Source of the DNA: JAUWGC01 sp963753055
GTDB lineage: Bacteria > Bacteroidota > Bacteroidia > Bacteroidales > B18-G4
Assembly (NCBI GenBank): GCA_963753055.1
Contig: CAVWAP010000002.1
Coordinates: 124,001-188,000 of the forward strand
Direction: 5' to 3'
DNA length: 64,000 bases
Below, piece after piece: positions 10,149 to 17,989 of the stretch. The notes beneath the pieces were generated by a model. The model made no database searches, was not told where the DNA came from, and was given only the letters and a program-made list of their open reading frames with translations. Numbering within the stretch: the first letter of the stretch is position 1; each line of letters starts with the position of its first letter. A program made the position numbers and the translations under genes.

Positions 10149-10817
10149 AGCTCTACATTTTTATGAATTAATAAATGTGTTAGTAGAGTTTCCGTCAGGC
10201 AATATATCAAAGACATTCGAATAGTTATATTATGATAATACATAAACTCGGCCAAGGTCAACAAGATCTAATATTTTAGAAGCTGTATTTGCATATTGTG
10301 TGGCTTTTAAAGACCTACTGATTTGAAGAAACGTACTCGTGTCTATGAGTCATAAATGAGTCTATCAAGCGATTAATTTGAAGTTCAACCATCGTTCAAA
10401 TTTTTGTTATTGAATGAGCAAGCCTTATGCCGCAGAACCGGAATGCAACGAATTTAATAGAATGCTTTTTGATTGTTAGTTGCTAATCATTGTCAAGCAA
10501 GGAATATGGATGTTTTGAAATATGGAACAATTACATTAAGCAGTAATTAATTAATGGATAGTAGCATAATATTGCTATAGCAAAAGCGCACACTTGTCTA
10601 AAAAATAATACTGGTTTTGAAAAGTTTTTAAAAGCATAATAATTAAATGGGTCGTTAAACTATAGGTTGGTTGGGAATATGAGGGGGATAGTCAAGGAAT
10701 ATCAGTGACTAGTGACCAGTGACCAGTGATCAGAATTGTCGATTGTCGATTTGGCGATATTCGACGTGGCGATTTATTCAAATCGAAAATCGCCCAATCG
10801 TCCAATCGCTACATCGC
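10149..10817. other. Non-coding spacer upstream of the beta-helix gene
   Basis: About 670 bp with no credible gene on either strand. The first 550 bp are AT-rich with no motif I recognise. The beta-helix promoter should be near 10150-10260 but has no exact TAnnTTTG. The last part is two word arrays, described separately. Confidence 0.6.
10701..10816. repeat. Heptamer array (ATCAGTG family) followed by an inverted CGATT array
   Basis: At 10701-10733 there are four to five 7-bp units related to ATCAGTG/ACCAGTG. At 10737-10816 words containing CGATT run one way (GTCGATT, GGCGATA) and then appear as their complements (CCAATCG, TCCAATCG), giving an imperfect inverted repeat. Confidence 0.75.
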
Positions 10818-11027
10818 TCAATCCATCTTCACCATCTTCCCACCACCAACCTTATCACCAGCCTGAATCCTGAAATAATACATTCCAGCTGGAAGTCCTT
10901 CAGCGTTCCATTGAACCTTCTGTTCTCCCTTATCTTGTCTCTCCTGCATCACAAACACAATCCGACCTTGTAAATTGTAAAGTGTACATCCGAGGGCTTC
11001 TTAAGGGTGTATGAAAGGGTTGTTGAT
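10818..11027 (-). pseudogene. Remnant of a T9SS C-terminal sorting domain
   Basis: Only the tail of a lost surface protein remains. Reading leftward: STTLSYTLKKPSDVHFTIY, then a frame change, then VFVMQERQDKGEQ, NAEGLPAGMYYFRIQAG and DKVGGGKMVKMD before the stop at 10818. It is closely similar to the tail of the neighbouring beta-helix protein (STTLSYTLDKP, MQERQEKGEQ, EGLPAGMYYFRIQAG), so a paralogous T9SS gene once stood here. Upstream it is fused directly to a transposase fragment. There is no start or signal peptide, so it is not functional as it stands. Confidence 0.8.
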
Positions 11028-11333
11028 GCCGTGATAGCGTTCGAGATACCATTTAATCCTCCAAGTCCTCAATTTGTATTGCTCACGTAGATCTAAGATA
11101 AGTTCAATCGTTTTTTTGTCAATGCTGTTCCAATATGAGCTGGATTCTCTCTTCTTTCTCCAAAGACCTTCCTCTCCGTAATTATCGTATTTTCTTTTCC
11201 AATTGTAGAAGGTAGTCTTACTAATTTTGAATACTTCGCAGGCATATTTACATCCAAGATCCTCAGCTAATCTTAAAGCTCTCAACTTTCTTTGAAACTT
11301 AAGATATCTTTTATTTTCTTCCGTCTTTTCCAT
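11028..11333 (-). pseudogene. Transposase N-terminal fragment (IS481-like helix-turn-helix)
   Basis: About 100 residues of an insertion-sequence transposase. A helix-turn-helix (LRLAEDLGCKYACEVF, ISKTTFYNWKRKYDNYGEEG) is followed by RTWRIKWYLERYHGI, the usual linker before the catalytic domain. The DDE catalytic part is missing: the reading frame runs into the T9SS tail remnant and stops at 11001. The segment 11334-11402 carries short complementary stretches (CTAAAAGTG and CCACTTTTAG) and may be the left end of the element. I read this as a deletion that joined an IS to a decaying surface-protein gene. Confidence 0.75.
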
Positions 11334-11402
11334 ACTAAAAGTGTATACTTATTATTTTTCATAAAAGTCCACTTTTAGTTGATGTAGTCACACTCCTTTA
11401 AT

Positions 11403-12779
11403 CTATAATTTTATTATCTTTTCAATGGTTATTTTATCATCTACCTCTATTTTAAAAAAGTATATCCCCTCAGATAATTGACTTATGCTAATATCCGTTT
11501 CCTGCTGGTTTAAGCACCTCTGCTTAATAATATTTCCGAAGGAATTATAAATAGATAATAATGAATTTTCCCCTGAATAACCTTCAAGAAAAATTGTGAT
11601 TTTATCATTAGCAGGATTAGGAAAAACCTCTACTGGATATGCAGTTTCATTGTTTAGAATAGTATTGCCAAATCCAACACCCAAATCATTGGTCCAGTAA
11701 CAGATTTTATTCCCGAAGCGTGCTGAACCGACAACATCTACGTCTTCATCATAGTCCATATCTACCGTATATACTCCACTGGCACCTTGGAAGTATCCGG
11801 ATACTGAATGTTTGGTAAAGCTTTGCTCGCCATTATTTTCCCACCAGGCTATTTTATCATGTTGCTCTGCTGAACCAACAACGTCTATATCACCATCATT
11901 ATCCATATCTGTTACACAGATCTGTGCAGCACAATAGAATGAAGACGTAATAGTGTGAGAAGTAAAGTTTTGGGTGCCGTCGTTTTCCCACCATTTAATA
12001 TAGGTACCACATGAGGATCCAACGATATCCATATCAGAGTCCTTATCCATATCAATAGCCCTAACCCAATGTGCAGCAGGAAAATCTAATTGATTTTCAG
12101 TAAAGTTTTGATTGCCATCATTCTCCCACCAATATATTTTCCCACCCTCATAACTTGTTCCAAGCACGTCCATATCGTTATCATTGTCCATATCAGCAAT
12201 AAAGACACTGGTGGCCTTTGAAAAAGTAGCGACTGTATTTTCTGTATAATTTCCATTTCCGTCATTCTCCCACCATAGAATGCCCTTGCTGCCCCAGAAT
12301 GTACAAAAGATATCTATATCACCATCTAAGTCCAGATCAGCTGCATAAACAGTGTGGGGTGAATAACCTGATGATGATATTGTATCTTCCAGAAAATTAT
12401 TATTCCCATCATTAATCCATAAAGAAACCCTGGCATTATTACTGGCTGTACTCAGCACATCTGCATCCCCATCAAAATCAATATCAATAGCAAATATGCA
12501 TAAAGCCCCGGCATAATTTGAATCTATTGTATGCCTTGTAAAATTTTCCGATCCATCGTTTTCCCACCAATCAATTGAATTTCCTGAATACGCTGCACCA
12601 AGAATATCCATATCACCGTCACCTTCCATATCAATGGCATATACTGACATTGTTCCCTCATAGTTTTCTACAACTAACAATTCTTCAAAATTAACTTGTG
12701 CAAAACAATTTCGAGGCATGGCAATTACACTAAGTCCCACACACAAATAAATGTGTAATTTTAATACTTGATTTTTCAT
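11403..12779 (-). CDS. T9SS-secreted VCBS/FG-GAP repeat protein
   Basis: A 458-residue surface protein. The signal peptide (MKNQVLKLHIYLCV... ending CFAQ) leads into seven to eight repeats of about 43 residues of the form D-x-D-x-D-G-D-(M/I)-D-(I/V)-(L/V)-G-(S/T)-(A/S), followed by WWENDG. These are VCBS/FG-GAP units that form a beta-propeller and bind calcium through the DxDxDG loops. The C-terminus is a T9SS type A sorting domain (YPVEVFPNPANDKITIFLEG ... SEGIYFFKIEVDDKITIEK). An in-frame ATG at 12896 exists. I chose 12779 because it begins the signal peptide, has AGGAGG four bases upstream, and a near -7 box (TATATTTA, 12855-12862) lies between the two. The ligand is unknown. Confidence 0.85.
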   Translation of the reverse strand: MKNQVLKLHIYLCVGLSVIAMPRNCFAQVNFEELLVVENYEGTMSVYAIDMEGDGDMDILGAAYSGNSIDWWENDGSENFTRHTIDSNYAGALCIFAIDIDFDGDADVLSTASNNARVSLWINDGNNNFLEDTISSSGYSPHTVYAADLDLDGDIDIFCTFWGSKGILWWENDGNGNYTENTVATFSKATSVFIADMDNDNDMDVLGTSYEGGKIYWWENDGNQNFTENQLDFPAAHWVRAIDMDKDSDMDIVGSSCGTYIKWWENDGTQNFTSHTITSSFYCAAQICVTDMDNDGDIDVVGSAEQHDKIAWWENNGEQSFTKHSVSGYFQGASGVYTVDMDYDEDVDVVGSARFGNKICYWTNDLGVGFGNTILNNETAYPVEVFPNPANDKITIFLEGYSGENSLLSIYNSFGNIIKQRCLNQQETDISISQLSEGIYFFKIEVDDKITIEKIIKL

Positions 12780-12783
12780 AATT

Positions 12784-12789
12784 CCTCCT
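12784..12789 (-). promoter_or_regulatory. Shine-Dalgarno AGGAGG deciding the VCBS-gene start
   Basis: A canonical AGGAGG four bases before ATG 12779. Strong Shine-Dalgarno sites are uncommon in Bacteroidota, so this one is useful evidence for the start and is unusual in itself. Confidence 0.6.
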
Positions 12790-12908
12790 CTTGTGATTTG
12801 ATGATTTATTTTGAATAAATAATTAGCTGCAAATTCCGGTGAAATTGACCCACCTAAATATAGTGAATTAAAATAAAGAGTGAAAAAGTTAGTCATTTTG
12901 TTAGTAAA

Positions 12909-12945
12909 TAAAAAAAGCAGTCACAAAACTTAACTTTGTAACTGC
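12909..12945 (-). terminator. Terminator after tRNA-Ala
   Basis: On the minus strand GCAGTTACAAA pairs imperfectly with TTTGTGACTGC across a 7-base loop and is followed by a run of seven T. It lies 14 bp past the 3' end of the tRNA. Confidence 0.75.
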
Positions 12946-12958
12946 CTGATTTTCTTTG

Positions 12959-13032
12959 TGGAGCATATCGGAGTCGAACCGATGACCTCTTGACTGCCAG
13001 TCAAACGCTCTAGCCAGCTGAGCTAATGCCCC
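12959..13032 (-). tRNA. tRNA-Ala (anticodon GGC)
   Basis: A complete 74-nt cloverleaf. The acceptor stem is GGGGCAT/ATGCTCC with one G-U pair and discriminator A. The D-arm is GCTC/GAGC, the anticodon stem TTTGA/TCAAG with loop CTGGCAG (anticodon GGC, reading GCC), and the T-arm ATCGG-TTCGACT-CCGAT. No CCA is encoded. Confidence 0.93.
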
Positions 13033-13036
13033 AGGT

Positions 13037-13144
13037 CAGTGATCAGTGACCAGTGATCAGTGATCAGAAAGATATCCAGTATCCAGCATCCAGTATCCAG
13101 CATCCAGTATCCAGCATCCAGCATCCAGTATCCAGTATCCAGAA
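13037..13144. repeat. Two heptamer arrays (GATCAGT family, then ATCCAGT/ATCCAGC)
   Basis: 13037-13067 holds four to five units of GATCAGT/GACCAGT. 13073-13143 holds about ten perfect 7-bp units alternating ATCCAGT and ATCCAGC. The array lies upstream of both the tRNA and the TlpA-like gene, which diverge. Confidence 0.9.
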
Positions 13145-13266
13145 TCTGGTGGCGCAAATGTAATAAATTTTTTAAAATCACCTGCCATAGCATCATGTAT
13201 TGCGGAACGATGTGAAATGTCTTATCTTTAATGCCTTAATCTTAAACCGAAAACACCAAAAGGATC

Positions 13267-14667
13267 ATGAAAAGAACCATACTAATAGTTCTATTAGCAT
13301 CTCTATTTGCCTGCACAGAGATGACCGAAACCAAAACAGCCCTGATATCCGGACAGATCCATAACCCGACCGGTGAGTTTATTGCCTTCGATCTTGGAAA
13401 GGACTCTGATACAGCCCTGCTCGACTCAGCAGGCAAGTTTACTATTTCCATTGGGCTGGAGAAGCCCGGCTATGCCACACTTGCACACGGCAGGGAAGTT
13501 AGCTATATGTACTTGTATCCTGGTGATGATATCTACCTTGTCCTTGATACCAAAGCATTTGATGAAACCATCATCTATTCAGGCAATGGGGCCCTCCCAA
13601 ATAACTACCTGGCAAGCAAATACCTGATCAATGAAAAGATGAACAAAGATCCCAGGGAAGCTTTTAAAATGGAGGAGGAGATGTTCATGAAGTTCATAAA
13701 GAAAAATCAGCATGTGCTAATGCAACACCTTGATACATTCTTTTTGAATAAGGATGAGAAATATCTTGAATTTGTTGCACTTGAAAAGAACCGGATGGTT
13801 TACGAAAGTGCCTCTGAATTGCTCATGTATCCTTCTTATTATAAGTACCTGACACACAATGACGAATACACCCCCAGCGAAAACTACTATGCATTCCTGG
13901 ATGAGATCGATATGGATAATGGAGAAATGATGGAACTTTATGAATATAAGTCCCTGGTGCAAATGTATGTTTCTGAAAAGGCCAGAAAAAAAGTAACTGA
14001 AACCCCGGAAATCAAAGAGAAATATGATAATCCTTACGGAATGGCTTCCATGATGGTTATTACCCAGGAATTCGAGGATGAAAAGGTCAGGAATTTTCTT
14101 CTCAGAGAAAATATCCTGGAGTTGGTTAATTACAGGGGCCTGACAAGGGATGATACGATAATGACGATCTTTTATGCCAATTGCCACGACACAGTGGTTA
14201 TCAAAAATGTAGAGGAAGGCATTAAAAAATGGGAAAAAATTGCAAAAGGCCAACCAGCACCGGGCTTTGAATACCTTGATATTAACGGAGAGATGGTTGC
14301 CCTGGATGACCTGAAAGGCAAATATGTATATATCGATGTCTGGGCTACCTGGTGTGGTCCATGTAAAACGGAAATACCTTACCTGAAAGCACTTGAAGAA
14401 GAAATGCACGATAGAAATGTTGTCTTTGTCAGCGTTTCTGTGGATGATTCCAAAGAAGACTGGGAAAATATGGTTAAGGACAAGGAGCTGGGCGGCATTC
14501 AGCTTTTCGGTGGGGGAGGATGGAAATCAACGATTACGGATGATTATAACATCAGGGGCATCCCGCGCTTTATCCTGATCGATAAGGAAGGAATGATCGT
14601 TGATGCTACGGCATCAAGGCCCTCGGGTGATATAAAAGACATTTTACTGGCATTAGAAGGAATATAA
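13267..14667 (+). CDS. TlpA-like thiol-disulfide oxidoreductase lipoprotein (DUF4369-like N-terminus)
   Basis: A 466-residue lipoprotein (lipobox ASLFAC, Cys16). Residues about 22-110 are a beta-rich domain like DUF4369 (ALISGQIHNPTGEF ... YPGDDIYLVLD). A helical linker of about 200 residues follows, then a thioredoxin-fold redoxin domain from about 330 (GQPAPGFEYLDINGEMV, LDDLKGKYVYIDVWATWCG) with WCGPC at Cys363/Cys366, a cis-Pro segment (IRGIPRFILID) and an intact C-terminus. The predicted role is disulfide reduction in the periplasm, as for the many TlpA/ResA-like lipoproteins of Bacteroidota. It stands alone on its strand, with thpR 18 bp downstream. Confidence 0.85.
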   Translation: MKRTILIVLLASLFACTEMTETKTALISGQIHNPTGEFIAFDLGKDSDTALLDSAGKFTISIGLEKPGYATLAHGREVSYMYLYPGDDIYLVLDTKAFDETIIYSGNGALPNNYLASKYLINEKMNKDPREAFKMEEEMFMKFIKKNQHVLMQHLDTFFLNKDEKYLEFVALEKNRMVYESASELLMYPSYYKYLTHNDEYTPSENYYAFLDEIDMDNGEMMELYEYKSLVQMYVSEKARKKVTETPEIKEKYDNPYGMASMMVITQEFEDEKVRNFLLRENILELVNYRGLTRDDTIMTIFYANCHDTVVIKNVEEGIKKWEKIAKGQPAPGFEYLDINGEMVALDDLKGKYVYIDVWATWCGPCKTEIPYLKALEEEMHDRNVVFVSVSVDDSKEDWENMVKDKELGGIQLFGGGGWKSTITDDYNIRGIPRFILIDKEGMIVDATASRPSGDIKDILLALEGI

Positions 14668-14685
14668 GCTTTGATGTAAGTATAT

Positions 14686-15246
14686 ATGGATCAAAAACGC
14701 CTCTTTGTAGCGATTAAGATTCATCCTGATAAGAAATTTCTCCAGTTCTACAGTGAGCTGAAGAAAGCACTTCAACAGGAAAAGATAAAATGGGTTGAAG
14801 AAGAAAACATCCACTTTACCCTGAAATTCCTTGGCGAAACTCCCGAATACCAGGTAGAAGAGATTGTTGATGCATTACAGGAGGCCCGACTGGGTATCAT
14901 GCCCTTCGACCTTGTGATTGAAAAACTTGGCATTTTTGGCAGTTCCTACAACCCTCGTGTAATCTGGCTTGGCATCAGAGATGAGGTGCAGATTTTCAAT
15001 CTTGCAGAAAATATATTTAATGAGCTTATGGGTGTTGGATTTGAACGTGACAGTCAGAATTTTGTACCCCACCTGACCATTGGAAGGATCAAGTCCCTTC
15101 AGGATAAGGACAGGTTTCAACAAATCCTTGATAAACATAAACCCGGACTGGTCCAGACAATCCGGGTTGAAGAATTTTATCTTATTGAAAGCATATTAGA
15201 CCCAACCGGGCCAACTTATCACACCCTGGAAACCTTTAATCTATGA
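14686..15246 (+). CDS. thpR: RNA 2',3'-cyclic 3'-phosphodiesterase (2H family)
   Basis: Opens the 2',3'-cyclic phosphate at RNA ends; in some bacteria it also shows RNA 2'-5' ligase activity. It is 186 residues, normal for the family. Both catalytic HxT motifs are present: H43-F-T45 in NIHFTLKFLGE and H129-L-T131 in VPHLTIGRIK, each followed by the expected beta strand. The start ATG is 18 bp after the TlpA-like gene, so co-transcription is likely. A palindromic word array separates it from the convergent membrane-protein gene. Confidence 0.9.
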   Translation: MDQKRLFVAIKIHPDKKFLQFYSELKKALQQEKIKWVEEENIHFTLKFLGETPEYQVEEIVDALQEARLGIMPFDLVIEKLGIFGSSYNPRVIWLGIRDEVQIFNLAENIFNELMGVGFERDSQNFVPHLTIGRIKSLQDKDRFQQILDKHKPGLVQTIRVEEFYLIESILDPTGPTYHTLETFNL

Positions 15247-15249
15247 CAT

Positions 15250-15343
15250 TTACCATGTTCAATGTTCAATGTACCATGCGCCACGTACCAAGTATTTTAT
15301 ATGGAACATGGAACATGGTACATTGAACATGGTACATGGAACC
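15250..15343. repeat. Inverted heptamer array (CATGTTCAA family) between convergent genes
   Basis: The left half repeats TTCAATG/TACCATG words. The right half repeats the complementary GAACATG/GTACATG words, so the 94-bp spacer can fold on itself. The left half ends GTACCAAGTATT, exactly as does the left repeat of the four-helix-bundle element at 38.1 kb. It may act as a two-way terminator. Confidence 0.85.
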
Positions 15344-15351
15344 TGAATCCT

Positions 15352-15693
15352 TTATTGGTCTTCTTCTTTTTTAATCTGACTCCTCTCCATAAAGTGACTT
15401 ATTACCAGGGCGATGCCTCCAAACAGGAAGATCATTGAGAAATAAGCTACTTCTTCGTCCAGAACGGTTGTGGCGGATAAGATGTTGCCCAGGAAGATGC
15501 CTATGGCAATTCCAATCAGGAACAATCCCCACTTTAATGTTGTAATCCTTAAAGGCTCAGCATAAAATGTTTTTGGGTCAGCGCCTTTTTCCAGCAAGGC
15601 CATTCTTTCCTTTCTTCTAACGGCAAGATTCACGACTCCATAAATGAATCCAAAGATGATCAGCAGTACGAGTATCGGTGTCAATTCTAACAT
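15352..15693 (-). CDS. Small inner-membrane protein (DUF6249-like)
   Basis: A 113-residue protein with three membrane segments (about residues 4-24, 52-70 and 84-102). A short cytoplasmic loop with basic residues (VRRKERMALLEKGADP) follows the first, and the C-terminus is charged (ERSQIKKEEDQ). The loop motif ERMALLEKGADP is characteristic of a widespread Bacteroidota membrane family (DUF6249). In other genomes relatives often follow an ECF sigma gene, but none is next to it here. Function unknown. Confidence 0.65.
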   Translation of the reverse strand: MLELTPILVLLIIFGFIYGVVNLAVRRKERMALLEKGADPKTFYAEPLRITTLKWGLFLIGIAIGIFLGNILSATTVLDEEVAYFSMIFLFGGIALVISHFMERSQIKKEEDQ

Positions 15694-15756
15694 GATTATT
15701 GTTTTTAAGGTTTGTTAATTTGATTTCCACCCATTTGACGCAGATTCAGGATTCAG

Positions 15757-15940
15757 GTTACAAGTTGCAAGTTACAAGTTGCAAGTTACAAGACGCAAGT
15801 TACAAGATGCAAGTTACAAGATGCAAGTTACAAGATGCAAGTTACAAGACGCAAGTTACAAGACGCAAGATGCAAGATCCAAGATACATATTACCTAATA
15901 CCTAATACCTAATACTTAATACCAACTACTAACTACTAAA
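15757..15940. repeat. Heptamer arrays (TACAAGT/TGCAAGT, then ACCTAAT)
   Basis: About fifteen 7-bp units alternate between TACAAG(A/T) and (T/C)GCAAGT, giving a 14-bp higher period, and run into about five units of ACCTAAT and then ACTAACT-like words. The array fills the spacer between two divergent genes and reaches the GNAT promoter. Confidence 0.9.
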
Positions 15941-15943
15941 CAC

Positions 15944-15951
15944 TATCTTTG
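15944..15951 (+). promoter_or_regulatory. -7 box TATCTTTG directly before the GNAT start
   Basis: An exact TAnnTTTG ends only four bases before the ATG at 15956. If used, the mRNA would be leaderless or nearly so, or translation starts at a later codon. Confidence 0.5.
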
Positions 15952-15955
15952 AAAC

Positions 15956-16387
15956 ATGATTCGTATTGAGAGATTTAAGGTAATAGAAAAGCCTGAATTA
16001 GCAGAAAAAGCCTTTGCTATACGCAGGGAAGTGTTTGTGGTTGAGCAGTTTGTTGACCCGGAACTGGAATATGATGAATTTGAGCAGGAATCAATTCACT
16101 ATCTCCTGTACAAGGATGAAGCACCAGTTGCTACTGCCCGGTGGCGTGAAACAGACAATGGCATCAAACTGGAACGCTTCGCCACCCTTAAAGAATATCG
16201 AAATAAAGGTATCGGGAATATGATTCTGGATAAGGTAATGGAAGACGTCATTGCGTTACAAAGACCAATCTATCTAAATTCCCAGATAAGCGCTGTCAGA
16301 TTTTATGAAAGAAACGGATTTGTGAAAGAAGGAGAAATATTCGAGGAAGCAAATATCCAACACTACAAAATGACCCTTAAATCATAA
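15956..16387 (+). CDS. GNAT-family N-acetyltransferase
   Basis: Transfers an acetyl group from acetyl-CoA to an amine; the substrate is unknown. The 143 residues cover one GNAT fold. The N-terminal strand and helix are AFAIRREVFVVEQFVDPELE. The central strand PVATARWRE leads into LERFATLKEYRNKGIGNMIL, whose (R/Q)xxGxG/A acetyl-CoA loop is RNKGIG. The C-terminal motif is SAVRFYERNGFVKEGEIFEE. It resembles the ElaA/YjcF-like subgroup with the V-x-E-Q start. It is convergent with mltF. Confidence 0.85.
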   Translation: MIRIERFKVIEKPELAEKAFAIRREVFVVEQFVDPELEYDEFEQESIHYLLYKDEAPVATARWRETDNGIKLERFATLKEYRNKGIGNMILDKVMEDVIALQRPIYLNSQISAVRFYERNGFVKEGEIFEEANIQHYKMTLKS

Positions 16388-16393
16388 ATAAAT

Positions 16394-16431
16394 CAAATAT
16401 CAGATATCAGATATCACGAATCAGATATCAT
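16394..16431. repeat. Heptamer array (TATCAGA)
   Basis: About five units of ATCAGAT/ATCACGA lie between the convergent GNAT and mltF genes. Confidence 0.75.
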
Positions 16432-17898
16432 TTAGTTCTCAAGCATTTTCTTATAATGTTCGTAACGGTATAGGATCTCAATCACGAAATTATACGTTTC
16501 TTCCCCGCGTGCATAGCCATAACGTACCACAGAATCCCGGTAATACTTTGGATTGGATTTATGCAGGATGAAAAAATCCACGTTGCCAGTCCACACATTA
16601 GGGTTTTTACCATACTTTTCAGCCAGCCTTCTCCCGTCATAGATATGTGCTATACCCACGTTGTATGCCGCCAGGATGAACTTGGTTCTTTCCTCGGGGT
16701 CATCAATAGATTCAGGAAGTTGCCTGTCGAGCCACTTGATAAATTTCACCCCGGCCGCAATCTGATCTTCAACGGACGAGGTGCTGTCAACTCCATAGAC
16801 TTGTGCAGTGCTGGGCATAAGCTGCATGATCCCAAAAGCCCCGACCCATGAACGTACCCTAGGGAGAAAACGCGATTCCTGGTAAATTAAAGATGCCAGC
16901 AAGCGCCAGTCCCATCCATTCTTTTCAGAGATCTCCTTAATGATGTCGTCGTATTTGGAGATCTTGCCGCCACGGACAGAATGATATTCACTTTGTGCAA
17001 TGTTGATTTGCCTGGGGCTTCTGAAATACTTATTGTAGATATAATCTGCGGCAGCGGACTGCTGGAAAGCAGCCAGCCAGTTATCAACCTCAATTTTCAG
17101 GCTGTCGCAGCCGATCCTGACAGCCCATGCCAGGTTCTGAGGGAAACTTACCGGTGTCTTAACATCCAGGTTTGAATAGTACTTTTCATTTACTAAAGCC
17201 ATATGTTCATCACAAACAGTATATTCAATTTCACCACTTGCGACTGCAGTGATCAGCTCCTCCACCTCCCTTTCATCTTCGACTGTAAAAATGGTATCAC
17301 CGATCTCGTTAGCAAGACTTATGAGACGGCTTTTGAAAATAGATCCTTTCTGAATGTAAACGGTTTTGCCACCAAGGTCAAGCGTGTTTCTGATCATGTG
17401 TGCTTCTACATCATCCCAGGTCTTCATGTTTCTCCAGTTGTCAGGTTTTCTCTGAACAAGCACCTGCCTGGTTTGTGAATGTGGCATGGTGAAATTTATC
17501 TTCTGTCGCCGACCCTGTGTTATCGTCAATCCAATTGCGATAAGATCAACGTCACCCGAATTGAGCCGGCTAAAGCTTTTATCAATGTCATGGCTAATTT
17601 TAACATCAAGCTTTACCCCAAGATATTCTGCCAACAGCTTGAGCTTCTCATATTGATAGCCCATTGGCTCACCACGGTATAGAAAATAATTAATGGAGTT
17701 GTAATCGGTCAATGCAACTAATCGACCCCGGGCCCTTACTTCGCTGAGGCAGCTGTAAGCGACCTTGTCTTCCTGCCGTTCAAGAATCTCTGCAATTCGC
17801 CGATCATTCTGGTCAAGACAGGATGGGAGGAGACAAATAAAGCCAATCATAAATACAAATGATATGGCTTTTAAAAAAGATGTTATTTTTAATAACAT
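16432..17898 (-). CDS. mltF: Membrane-bound lytic murein transglycosylase F
   Basis: Cleaves peptidoglycan between MurNAc and GlcNAc, leaving 1,6-anhydro ends. The 488-residue lipoprotein (LLPSC lipobox, Cys27) has two domains, as in E. coli MltF. Residues about 52-295 form a periplasmic solute-binding-type regulatory domain (RGRLVALTDYNSINYFLYRG, LGVKLDVKISHDIDKSF, DLIAIGLTITQGRRQ). Residues about 315-480 form an SLT catalytic domain with Glu341 in LIYQESRFLP and the usual GAFGIMQLMPSTA and AAYNVGIAHI. It is anchored to the outer membrane facing the wall and transcribed alone. Confidence 0.93.
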   Translation of the reverse strand: MLLKITSFLKAISFVFMIGFICLLPSCLDQNDRRIAEILERQEDKVAYSCLSEVRARGRLVALTDYNSINYFLYRGEPMGYQYEKLKLLAEYLGVKLDVKISHDIDKSFSRLNSGDVDLIAIGLTITQGRRQKINFTMPHSQTRQVLVQRKPDNWRNMKTWDDVEAHMIRNTLDLGGKTVYIQKGSIFKSRLISLANEIGDTIFTVEDEREVEELITAVASGEIEYTVCDEHMALVNEKYYSNLDVKTPVSFPQNLAWAVRIGCDSLKIEVDNWLAAFQQSAAADYIYNKYFRSPRQINIAQSEYHSVRGGKISKYDDIIKEISEKNGWDWRLLASLIYQESRFLPRVRSWVGAFGIMQLMPSTAQVYGVDSTSSVEDQIAAGVKFIKWLDRQLPESIDDPEERTKFILAAYNVGIAHIYDGRRLAEKYGKNPNVWTGNVDFFILHKSNPKYYRDSVVRYGYARGEETYNFVIEILYRYEHYKKMLEN

Positions 17899-17989
17899 GG
17901 GTTAGCCCTAACAATACACTAAGATAATAAATTCATATTATTATAAAAAATATTCTTTGAAATATAAGTAAGATCACTGATTTTTTGTT

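Noticed and set aside
12780..12896. Upstream ATG extending the VCBS protein by 39 residues
   Set aside because: It would place a signal peptide inside the protein, and a near -7 box and an AGGAGG site favour 12779.
13037..13144. CRISPR array
   Set aside because: The units are 7 bp with no unique spacers, so this is a simple tandem word array.
14875..15138. An 87-codon minus-strand frame
   Set aside because: Antisense to thpR, whose catalytic motifs are clear.
15699..15905. A 68-codon frame across the TACAAG/TGCAAG array
   Set aside because: It is a translation of repeat DNA (repeated SYKLQ-like units) without start signals or a domain.
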